Assembly (NCBI GenBank): GCA_027475525.1
Contig: JAMWFC010000049.1
Span: forward strand, 5,626,947-5,690,946
Origin: Macrolepiota albuminosa
Lineage: Eukaryota > Basidiomycota > Agaricomycetes > Agaricales > Agaricaceae
DNA: 64,000 nt
Direction: 5' to 3'
Shown: positions 56,062 to 64,000 of the stretch, one piece after another
How positions within the stretch are numbered: position 1 is the stretch's first letter
How the letters are laid out: every line of letters begins with the position of its first letter
Translations under genes and position numbers: made by a program
The notes under the pieces: model-generated
Seen by the model: the letters and a program-made list of their open reading frames with translations, nothing else
Told to the model about the DNA's origin: nothing
Databases searched by the model: none

Positions 56062-59000
56062 TTGGCGACGATCACGGAGATGTGGCACTAACGCTGGAAT
56101 ATGACCATTCAACTGGTCTTGTAAATATTTTGTCTACCGCATATCTTGACGAAGAAGTTTTACTTTCCTCGACCGTTACCGACGCTGAGCTTTCTCAGAA
56201 AAACCCAGATATTACCGACTCAGCTCTAGCCTACTTGTACCTTACCGCTTCTGAATCATTTCAAAATATTGCGTCTACCGATACGTATCTCACTACCCTT
56301 CCCGGAGCCTCGTCTCCTGCCGTTCTTGGACTTGCCGCTCCACAGGCTACCGTTCCCCTTTCCACTTCTGTGTATAACCAAGCTAACGCTCCCAAAAGGA
56401 AAGGGGTACAAGTTAAAAAGAAATATAAGCCAGTTGCGCTTAAAACAAAACCCGTCGCTACGCACTCTCCCGAGACTTTTAGAATCGAGCGCCAGATCAT
56501 TGGCGACCCTCTTGCCGACATGCCAACCTTATTGCCGAATCCGCCACCCTTTCAGCCGACAGGACGTTTTACCAAGGAACGCCAACAGCAGTTCGCCAAG
56601 GAGCACGACACAGGATTTTTGACCAAAGATGAGTTGAATGTCCTTACCGATCTCGTCGCTAAGCAAGACAAAGCTTTTGCTTGGGAGGACTCAGAACGCG
56701 GCAGCCTCCGCACAGATTTCTTCCCGCCTGTCGTCATCCCGACCATTCCTCACGTGCCGTGGACTGAGCACAACCGACCGCTACCGCCTGGGATCGAAGC
56801 CGAGGTCTGCCAGATTATCAGGACCAAAATACAGGCTGGAGTCTACGAGCCCTCCAATAGCTCTTACCGCTCCCGCTGGTTCTGCGTCCTCAAAAAGAAC
56901 GGCAATCTACGCATAGTCCACAGTCTCGAACCGTTGAATAGAGTCACCATACGACACTCTGGCGTACCGCCTTTTCCTGACCACTTTGCCGAGTCCTTTG
57001 CCGGGCGTATCTGTGGCGCCACCCTTGATCTCTACGTTGGCTACGATGAACGCTTAATCCACCCTTCTTCCCGCGACCTCACTACGTTTCAAACTCCGTT
57101 TGGCGCACTGCGCCTAGTCACCTTGCCGATGGGCTGGACAAACTCAGTCCCTATATTCCACGACGACATCACTTTCATCCTCCAACCCGAGATACCGCAT
57201 AACGTCCTTAGCTTCATCGACGACGTTGGCGTCAAAGGCCCCAAAGACTGGCGACTCGTAAACGGCTTACCGGCGACCCATCCCGACAACTCCAACATTC
57301 GCTTAGCGCTATGGGAGTTCTTCCAGCTGCTCAATCGAGTTCTCCAACGTATGAAGTATAGCGGTGGTACCTTTAGCGGTCACAAACTTCTCCTTTGCGT
57401 GCCAAGGTTCAAAATACTTGGTCACATCTGCACTCCCGACGGTCGCGTTCCCGACGAGTCTCGCTTAGCACTCCTAGAGCGCTGGGGTCCTTGCCGCGAC
57501 TTATCTGAAGTTCGCGCCTTTCTCGGTACCGTTGGCGTTCTTAGAATATTCGTCAAAAACTTTGCCCATCGCGCACACGCCCTTAACCGACTCACCCGCG
57601 CAAACGAGCCCTTTGAATTTGGGCCCGACCAAGTTACCGCACAACGAGACTTAGTAAAAGCTCTACAAGACGCCAAGCCCCTAGTCCCCATCGATTATAC
57701 CTCTGCCGACCCTGTTATCTTGGCGGTGGACACCTCGTACATTGCCGTTGGCTACTTCTTGTGCCAATGCCTTAGCGACAATTGGAAACAGCGACGCTAC
57801 AACCGCTTTGGGTCTATCACGCTAAACGACAGAGAATCTCGTTACAGCCAGCCTAAGCTAGAGCTCTATGGACTCTTCAAAGCCTTCCGGTCGCTAAAGA
57901 TGTATTTGATTGGCGTGCGCAACCTTATTGTTGAAGTCGACGCTAGGTACATCAAAGGCATGCTGCAGAATCCCGATATCCAGCCATCCGCTAGCATGAA
58001 CCGGTGGGTAGTCGCCATCCTCATGTTTCACTTTGAGTTGGTACACGTCAAGAGCTCTTTCCACGGCCCAGATGGACTTTCTAGGCGACCACGGCAGCCT
58101 GGCGACCCGGTAGTGGACCCTCAGGCTGATAGCGATTTCGAGGACTGGATCGACCGACTACATGGTTTCGTGCACCTCATACAACAACCGATTCCCCTAC
58201 TACGACGGCAACAGCCTACCAGCATCCTTCTACATCCCATTGTCCCTTACCGCCCCGAGAGCTTTAGCGCACCCCTCACGTTCTACACGGCAAGCATCCT
58301 TGGACAAGACTTGCCTCCAGTAAAAGTCGTACAGGAACCCCAGTCGCTAAGAGAAGACAGCAAAAACCTGACCTACGATGCCGTTCCCCGATCCGCCAAG
58401 GCAAAGGCGGAAGATAGTCGCCTATTGGTAGTCGAGCAATGGATACAAGACCTTAAGCGACCCCCAGACCTTACCGACGAACAATACGCGACCTTTATCC
58501 GCTACGCTACCCACTTCTTCTTTACCGACAACCGACTTTGGCGACGAAATCGAGATGGCGCTCACAAGCTGATCATCAAGCCAGAAGGTCGCTTACGAGT
58601 CTTGCGCGCTATGCATGACGAGCTAGGTCATAGAGGTCTGTACGCTACTCGAGCTTCTCTGTTAGAACGCTTCTGGTGGCCACACGCTAGTGCCGACATC
58701 GCTTGGTACATTAGGACTTGCCACCTCTGCCAAATCCAACAAACACGCCAAGTACTCATACCGCCAACCGTTGCAACGCCAGCTCCCCTCTTCAGCAAAA
58801 TCTACGTCGACACCATGCATATGCCTAAATCTGGTCGCTACAAGTACATCATTCAAGGTCGCTGCTCGCTAATCCACTGGCCTGAGTTTCGAATGCTTCA
58901 GAGAGAAAATACCGACGCGGTCGCCAAGTGGCTGTTTGAGGACGTCATCTGCCGTTGGGGAGCGCTAAGAGAAATCGTCACGGATAACGGTGCGCCCATC

Positions 59001-59783
59001 ATCAAAGCGCTAACATACCTCGCGAAGAAATACAATATTCACCACATTCGAGTATCTGGCTACAACAAACGCGCCAATGGCCTGGTAGAGAGACCCCACT
59101 TTGACGTTCGGCAAGCACTCTTCAAGGCGGTCGATGGCGACGAGTCTCGTTGGAGTGAAGCGACCTACTCAGTGTTTTGGTCGGAAAGAGTTACTATTCG
59201 TAAGCGCATGGGTTGTTCTCCCTATTACGCGGCTACTGGCACCCATCCTTTACTCCCTGCCGACATCATAGAAGCGACCTACCTTCAACCAGCACCCAAC
59301 AGTATCTTGGTGACTACCGACCTGATCGCCAGACGAGCCATTGATCTCCAACGAAGGAAGGAAGATTTAGAGCGACTCCACGAGGTAGTCTTTAGCGCAC
59401 GTCGCCAAGCAGCATTACGATTCGAAACCGAGCATAGCGCTACCATCAAAGATTACAACTTCCCGAGAGGAGCGCTAGTGCTCATGCGCAACTCCAAAAT
59501 CGAGACATCCTACAATAAGAAAATGCGCCCGCGCTATCTTGGACCTTTGGTAGTTATCTCTCGTAACCGTGGAGGCGCTTACGTGCTCTGTGAATTAGAT
59601 GGTTCAGTACTGCATCGACCTGTTGCCGCCTTTCGCCTATTACCGTATCTCGCCAGGGAACAAATCGACTTGCCGCTGGAAGCGCTAGATATCGACACCG
59701 CCAAGTTAAGAGAACTTGAGGAAACCGAACTATTGGACGATGATGACTTACCGACTCTAGTTGAAGAAGAAGAAAATGATTAG
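55989..59783 (+). CDS. E1 Pol (RT, RNase H, integrase)
   Basis: The frame opens after a TAA at 55986 and ends at 59783, about 1260 residues, probably made by -1 frameshifting from Gag. Residue numbers count from 56034. RT: WFCVLKKNGNLRIVHSLEPL (near 285), TLDLYVGYDE, LPMGWTNSVPIF, active site SFIDDVGVKG (near 394). RNase H: LAVDTSYIAVGYFL (563), KLELYGLFKAF, VEVDARYIKGML, HGPDGLSRR. Integrase: HDELGHRGLYAT and CHLCQIQQ (863-900), Asp in YVDTMHM (923), Asp in VTDNGAPI (983), Glu in VERPHFD (1016). A GPY/F-type module YLGPLVVISRNRGGAYVL is near 1167. There is no chromodomain; the tail is acidic. All catalytic residues are intact. Confidence 0.92.
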   Translation, partial: APGVYRPTRQRASTPVFSQTIEEVIGDDHGDVALTLEYDHSTGLVNILSTAYLDEEVLLSSTVTDAELSQKNPDITDSALAYLYLTASESFQNIASTDTYLTTLPGASSPAVLGLAAPQATVPLSTSVYNQANAPKRKGVQVKKKYKPVALKTKPVATHSPETFRIERQIIGDPLADMPTLLPNPPPFQPTGRFTKERQQQFAKEHDTGFLTKDELNVLTDLVAKQDKAFAWEDSERGSLRTDFFPPVVIPTIPHVPWTEHNRPLPPGIEAEVCQIIRTKIQAGVYEPSNSSYRSRWFCVLKKNGNLRIVHSLEPLNRVTIRHSGVPPFPDHFAESFAGRICGATLDLYVGYDERLIHPSSRDLTTFQTPFGALRLVTLPMGWTNSVPIFHDDITFILQPEIPHNVLSFIDDVGVKGPKDWRLVNGLPATHPDNSNIRLALWEFFQLLNRVLQRMKYSGGTFSGHKLLLCVPRFKILGHICTPDGRVPDESRLALLERWGPCRDLSEVRAFLGTVGVLRIFVKNFAHRAHALNRLTRANEPFEFGPDQVTAQRDLVKALQDAKPLVPIDYTSADPVILAVDTSYIAVGYFLCQCLSDNWKQRRYNRFGSITLNDRESRYSQPKLELYGLFKAFRSLKMYLIGVRNLIVEVDARYIKGMLQNPDIQPSASMNRWVVAILMFHFELVHVKSSFHGPDGLSRRPRQPGDPVVDPQADSDFEDWIDRLHGFVHLIQQPIPLLRRQQPTSILLHPIVPYRPESFSAPLTFYTASILGQDLPPVKVVQEPQSLREDSKNLTYDAVPRSAKAKAEDSRLLVVEQWIQDLKRPPDLTDEQYATFIRYATHFFFTDNRLWRRNRDGAHKLIIKPEGRLRVLRAMHDELGHRGLYATRASLLERFWWPHASADIAWYIRTCHLCQIQQTRQVLIPPTVATPAPLFSKIYVDTMHMPKSGRYKYIIQGRCSLIHWPEFRMLQRENTDAVAKWLFEDVICRWGALREIVTDNGAPIIKALTYLAKKYNIHHIRVSGYNKRANGLVERPHFDVRQALFKAVDGDESRWSEATYSVFWSERVTIRKRMGCSPYYAATGTHPLLPADIIEATYLQPAPNSILVTTDLIARRAIDLQRRKEDLERLHEVVFSARRQAALRFETEHSATIKDYNFPRGALVLMRNSKIETSYNKKMRPRYLGPLVVISRNRGGAYVLCELDGSVLHRPVAAFRLLPYLAREQIDLPLEALDIDTAKLRELEETELLDDDDLPTLVEEEEND

Positions 59784-60212
59784 AAAAGACAGTACTGATA
59801 AGCTCTTATTTTTCTATTACTTGCCTTACTTATCTTTCTTGCCGTGACTTACTATACTATATTCAACAGACGATTCCTTACGTAGTCAAGTCGCAGCGCT
59901 AGCGTGTCGCCAACGCTTAGCGCATTGCGCAACTCTCGCCAAGGGTTTTCGCCATGATGATTTACTGAGCGTTTCCCTTGTCCTCAAAATTTGTCTAAGT
60001 CCCTCACCTACTACTCTTCTTGCTAAAACCTACTTTAGAATATTTACCGCTTGCTTTCTCTTTGCCTTACCTTCTCTGCTCTCTGCCGCTACGCTAACTC
60101 AGACTAGACTTAATTCCTCCACGCGGTAGGGAACAGCAAAAATATATCAAAAAAACGGGGCGCCAACAATATATGTACAAAAAGAAAACGGCCTATCTAC
60201 GCTAAGGTCCGT
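59784..60212 (+). other. E1 region between Pol and the antisense gene
   Basis: Non-coding DNA in which transcripts from both strands could end. On the minus strand, AT-rich stretches at 60145-60185 could serve polyadenylation of the antisense gene. No polypurine tract is expected here, because the 3' LTR lies further right. Confidence 0.4.
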
Positions 60213-61689
60213 TCACTCACTATCATCCTCCATCGGCAACGAGTCGTCGGAGACCGGCAGAGAAGAGTCGCGTAGAGGTAGGAGGTCGCCAGGCAAGATG
60301 TTGTTGGCGGTCTGCCACTCCATGGCGGCTTGGCAATCCGCCTGGTAGTCCCGAAGAACGCTAAGGCTACGACCAAGATTGGAGTAGCGCAACCTTAGTG
60401 CCATCAGCTGACCCCGGACACGTTCCCGCTCCCGACCCATTGCTGCCTCCATCGTTGCCGCCCTCCTTGAGAACCTCTCCAGCATCTCCCGCGGGTTAAG
60501 CGCCACCACCGGGTACACGAGGTCTTGTCCCAGCCAGTTGAAGGCGTCGCCTGTGACCGTTGGCTGCGGTTGAGGCGTCCAAGCAGGATTGATCCTGGCG
60601 ATTACGGGGCGCCTAGGCTCCAGACCGGCAACGTCCTCCGGGTCTGAAACCTCCCAAGGGGCCACGCTACTGTAGGGAGGTAGCCAGCGCCACTCGGGCT
60701 CCTCCCTGGCGACTCCTGCCGTCCCCTCACCCTCTCCCGCTACTACCTCCTCGTCGTCTTGGCGCTGCGTCGCCAAGGTTTCGTCTGCCTCCCCTTCAGC
60801 GTCCTCATCCCCTCCAGTTGCCGCTCCCTCTGCCTTCTCCTCCCCCATCTCGATGTCTGCGGGAGCGTCTTCCCGCTCCTCTTGAGGCGCCGAGTCGCCA
60901 ACCGCTTCCCGTTCTCCCTCCTCCTGTTCCCCGCCAAGGGACCTCGCCGCCAAATGGATAGGCGACAAGAGGCCACTTGGACCAGCCTCTGTGTCACGAG
61001 GCGGGAGGCGACTCGCCGCCAAGGCCTTCTCGAGGTCCTCCATCTCGGTATCCTTTGGCGTTGGCGAGGGGGAAGGCGACGACGATACAACACGGGGGCG
61101 CTTTGCTTTGCCCTTCCCCTTGCTGGGGGAAGGGGCTTGTCGTTTTGCTGGGACCAAAGTCCCTTGGCGCTCACCGGCGCCTCGGTTGCCGACTGATTCT
61201 GATCCATCTCCTTGGCGCGTCGGTAACGCCAAGGAGGCGCGTCCAATTGCTGCCATGCCACCGGCAGCCACCTTCTTCCTCTGTCCCTCCACAAACTCCC
61301 TAGCCCTCCTAACCAACACCGCACGGGAAAACGTCTTCTCGACGAGGGCGTCTGGCGCGCCGCCACGCTCGCGACTTTTGGCCCCATCGATAGTGCAGGC
61401 GCGCTTGAGGGCGCCACAACGATAGCATGGCTGGGCCCCAGTCGGGAACCAGCAGCCTTCTGGGTCGTTGTCCGCCCAGCACTTGTCACACTAGCGCTAA
61501 GAGTTAGCCAAAAATAAATGAAACGGAAAAGCCACTTACCGCTCCCCGTGCCTCCTTGAATGCTTGCCGGGTCGCCAGGGAAACGGTCTTCTTTCCCTTC
61601 ATCTCCTCCATAACGACCCCGGCCTCCTGTCCCTCGTCAAGGACAGCCTCCTCCCGACGCGGCAAAAGCAAACCTTTCAGCTCCTTGTC
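60213..61689 (-). CDS. Antisense zinc-cluster gene inside E1 (5' end in gap)
   Basis: Two exons: 61689-61540 (start hidden by Ns) and 61490-60213, joined by a 49-bp intron (61539-61491, GTAAGT...CGCTAG) with no frame change. The junction creates ARG|ACDKCWADNDPEGC, giving a six-cysteine motif C-x2-C-x8-C-x8-C-x2-C-x6-C followed by basic residues, close to the fungal Zn2Cys6 DNA-binding cluster. A basic, nuclear-signal-like stretch (GKGKAKRPR), a long acidic Glu/Ala/Gly-rich region, and a C-terminal coiled coil (RFSRRAATMEAAMGRERERV, SLSVLRDYQADC) follow. The stop is at 60213-60215. It lies between pol and the 3' LTR, opposite in sense to the element. A regulatory role in transcription of the element is possible, but only by inference. 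Confidence 0.75.
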
Positions 61690-61789
61690 NNNNNNNNNNN
61701 NNNNNNNNNNNNNNNNNNNNNNNNNNNNNNNNNNNNNNNNNNNNNNNNNNNNNNNNNNNNNNNNNNNNNNNNNNNNNNNNNNNNNNNNN
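61690..61789. other. Assembly gap (100 N)
   Basis: One hundred Ns, a conventional size for an unknown gap. Comparison with the 5' LTR shows at least about 880 bp of the 3' LTR is missing here, plus the 5' end of the antisense gene. Open frames reported through the Ns are artefacts. Confidence 0.98.
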
Positions 61790-61866
61790 TAGCGCGCCCA
61801 ACGCACACTCTTGGTACGGTAACACTTCAGCTACATTTGTTACTGACCAAACTTTGGGCGTCATCA
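61790..61866 (+). repeat. E1 3' LTR, last 77 bp
   Basis: Identical to 53289-53365, ending GGGCGTCATCA, then followed by the target duplication GTGT and the resumed R LTR. Confidence 0.9.
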
Positions 61867-62238
61867 GTGTATTGTCTGAGTATCAGTCCTCTGCGGTTGT
61901 GTGATCCCAGGGGGTGTAGATGGGTTGCAGTGTATTGCCTGGGTTTGGAAGTGGCACTGGGAGGGCGGCGTCAAGTGGGGGGGCAGCCCCCGGCATGATT
62001 GATCGAGGCTTGGGATGGCGTCTGGGGCATGTGGCACGTTGGCGGGGCTTCGGGCCTTATCCGGAGGTTGAGCATCGGGTTGGGCTGGGTCGGCCTTGGT
62101 CGGAGTGGCATCGGATCTAGTCAGTCTTGGTCCGATGTGTTCCGGGGACGTGCTGGGGGGGTTGGGTTTCAAAGGAGGGGTTCTAGGCAGGACTTACTGG
62201 GGGGTCGGGGTGGCGTAGGTGTGGCTCGTGACAGGATC

Positions 62239-63133
62239 AGCGCATCAACGGCAGGCTACGGCAACACGGCACAGGCTCAGGATACCTTAGCGCACGCTAA
62301 CTAACCAATTTTGGCAATATTTGATGGCTGTGCACGGCAAGAAGCAGATCTGATCAGTGATAGCGCTGACGGCAGACAGAATGACAACTGACAGATGGCA
62401 TCAGTCACTGACGACAGCGCTTAGGGAAAAGCCTGATGATCTATCAAAAACTGACAGACAGCTTGGCGTTTGACCTTGGCGTCTGACATTGCTTAGCGCC
62501 TCAATTTGGTGCCTGACATCGCTAAGCATTTGGACAGACAGAAGGGTGATGGATTGATGGTTTAGCTTTGCAATCTGCTGCCTGGCATCGCTAAGGGTCT
62601 TGAATGGACAGTAGGGATCTGAAACTGTTGGAGCTACCCCTATGAAATTTTCTAGTTTACCACACTTTGGCAATGGTGAACTCCTTGTAGTATAAAAAGT
62701 ACTTACCGACTTGTACATACCCATCGAACAATAGAGCAGAGTTTCCTGCTCTCCTTTCATCAGTCTCCCTTATGCTTGAGACCTCATTTATGGTCAGCAA
62801 CGTCGAACTTGTCAGCAGTTGCAGACTATCGCTAGCCTTTGACCTATTTGCACCTTGCAGCTACGGCAGGCATTAACGATGCTTAGACTTCACTAAGCTT
62901 ACTGTGTTCTTGCTGCTGACATTGCCGTGTGCACTTACCGCTTCTTTCATAGGCGCTTTACCTTAGCGCTTTACACTTGCTGACCCCCTTACCAACTTTA
63001 CCTCATTTTCACAGGCACGTTCTCTGGGACCTGCCCGGGACTCCTCTCATCACTTATAGCGTGCCCAACACAAGCTTTTGGTATGGTAACACTATAGTCA
63101 TATTTGTTGCTGACCAAACTTTGGGCATCATCA
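62239..63133 (+). repeat. E2 5' LTR, main part
   Basis: It continues the 22-bp stub at 51866 and matches 52430-53365 of E1. Together about 917 bp remain. Differences from E1 are largely CpG to TpG or CpA (for example AGCGCGCCC to AGCGTGCCC, TACGG to TATGG) plus small deletions. A TATA-like GTATAAAAAG is near 62690. A PBS matching that of E1 follows. Confidence 0.85.
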
Positions 63134-63513
63134 AATTGGAGCCCACCGTGAGGGATCCCTAGGGCAGAATTCCACCGGAAACCCGTATCCAGCATAGGCA
63201 CCACCTGCTAGAGCAGTCGGCAGAAGGCATAGCTCTTTCCCACCCATCAACCCCACAACCACCTGGTGCCTTACTGGGTCTCTCTCTCACACAGGAACTA
63301 CAGAACACCACTGTAGACAAATTTCCTGATCTCTTCCTGCATTCTCTTGACTTTAGCGCCGACGACCTCTTAGTGTCGCCGCTTGCCATACCACAACCAG
63401 TTACCCCCATTACTCCGTTAACACCTCTTTCTCAACTCATTTCTCTTACCCTGTCGCCAATCTCTAGAACTCCTTCCCCACAACCGCTAACCGAACTCGG
63501 TACCACCATCGCC

Positions 63514-63999
63514 ATGGAACAACAAGTTCAGTGCATGCTGCCACGTAACCACTTCTCGGCACCGAAATGGGACGAGTCCAAGCCACAGGAGCTCTCCCAG
63601 TATTTCAAGGAATTAGAGTATTTATTGAGGGATTGTGGAAATACCAACCACACACAGATGAAGGAGTATGCAGCAAGATACGTGTCGTATGACACGGCAG
63701 AGACGTGGACTGGTTTTGCTGAGTTTGCCGCCTTTGTTCCTGCTGCCCCACCCGTTCCAGCCCAAGGAGCCTTGTATGAAGGCTGGAAGATGGCAGTAAT
63801 CCAGTTGTACTCTGGCACTGAAGAGGCTACCCGATACTCAGTAAACGAATTACAGAAACTAGTACAGGAATCATTCGACAATGGCACATCGTCTCTTGGC
63901 GCATTCTCCACGTATTACCGCAAATTCCAAAAGATCGCTAGGTGGTTAGTATAAAACGGCAAGCTGTATATTAATGAGGAACGTTGCCTATTCCAACAA
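63514..63999 (+). pseudogene. E2 Gag, start only
   Basis: It is homologous to E1 Gag from the same ATG (MEQQVQCMLPRNHF). It reads in frame to TAA at 63952-63954, where E1 has CAG in ARWLLQNGK, and continues in similarity to the window edge. It is inactive as read. The rest of E2, and the rest of G3 beyond it, should lie to the right. Confidence 0.85.
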
Positions 64000-64000
64000 G

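Larger units (their letters stand above)
52407..61866 (+). mobile_element. E1: intact-looking Ty3/gypsy retrotransposon
   Basis: It begins TGATAGG and ends GTCATCA, with target duplication GTGT (52403-52406 and 61867-61870; AGTGT if the last A is counted). It has a 5' LTR of 959 bp, a PBS, Gag-protease, Pol and an antisense gene. Both large frames are open, all catalytic residues are present, and the surviving 77 bp of the 3' LTR are identical to the 5' LTR. Little time has therefore passed since insertion and the element may still be active. CpG content is high. Most of the 3' LTR is hidden in the assembly gap. Confidence 0.9.
51888..62233 (-). repeat. Solo LTR, family R, copy 3, split by E1
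   Basis: The left part (51888-52406) is the reverse complement of the end of the LTR at 3743-4526 (CCTGACA end, more than 90 percent similar over the first 55 bp). The right part (61867-62233) ends GTGTGGCTCGTGACA, the complement of the TGTCAC start. The target duplication GGATC lies at 51883-51887 and 62234-62238. Excluding E1 it is about 880 bp, so it is a solo LTR into which E1 inserted. Confidence 0.85.

Noticed and set aside
61504..61998. Open frames crossing the N run
   Set aside because: They include unknown bases and join unrelated flanks. Only the antisense exon at 61540-61689 is supported, by its splice junction.
1..64000. tRNA, rRNA, riboswitch or bacterial operon features
   Set aside because: None seen by eye. 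The sequence is eukaryotic, and ribosome binding sites or operators of bacterial type would not apply. A covariance-model scan would be the decisive check.

Overview
The window looks like a repeat-rich, gene-poor stretch of a filamentous basidiomycete genome, most likely an agaricomycete. The signs are short introns (about 49-60 bp) with GTAAGT donors, fungal-type Ty3/gypsy, Ty1/copia, CACTA (Tnp2) and Helitron elements, and fragments of an iterative type I polyketide synthase and of inositol-3-phosphate synthase. I found no intact ordinary host gene and saw no rRNA or tRNA gene.

Layout. (1) 1-22 kb: old, CpG-poor debris. Two copies of an unrecognised element (called K here) lie in inverted orientation at 983-3737 and 17358-20065. 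Between them are a decayed chromodomain-bearing gypsy element (G1, 4.6-11.8 kb, minus strand), solo LTRs of one family at 3743-4526 and 5741-6523, an RNase H-like fragment, a head-to-tail Helitron junction (13.9-15.0 kb), gypsy scraps, and a solo LTR at 16184-17055. A diverged K paralogue follows at 20.7-22.1 kb. (2) 22.3-31 kb: a CACTA Tnp2 transposase gene (minus strand) split by a nearly complete copia element (23086-29225; 280-bp LTRs, target duplication GTATC, PBS matching the initiator-tRNA anticodon arm). (3) 31-37.8 kb: a CpG-retaining block without visible mobile genes. It holds a 29-unit minisatellite of 22 bp, a KS-AT polyketide synthase pseudogene, and an inositol-3-phosphate synthase fragment about 15 bp further on. 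(4) 37.8-46.1 kb: a Helitron (minus strand) with a near-intact Rep-helicase gene. Two coding introns and seven tandem leader introns can be predicted; the leader exons are 20-40 nt long. Partial Helitron ends are concatenated beyond its 3' hairpins. (5) 46.1-51.9 kb: unrecognised repeat-like DNA, then a decayed gypsy element G3 (plus strand). (6) 51.9 kb to the end: a stack of insertions. G3 is cut by gypsy copy E2; the E2 LTR is cut by an antisense solo LTR (R, target duplication GGATC); R is cut by E1, an apparently intact and young gypsy element (target duplication GTGT) that also carries a spliced antisense gene with a zinc-cluster motif.

The elements interact by nesting. Older copies have lost CpG dinucleotides almost completely while young copies keep them, and the in-frame stops of the old elements are nearly all TGA. 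Both fit methylation-driven or RIP-like C-to-T decay. A run of 100 N (61690-61789) hides most of the 3' LTR of E1 and the start of its antisense gene.
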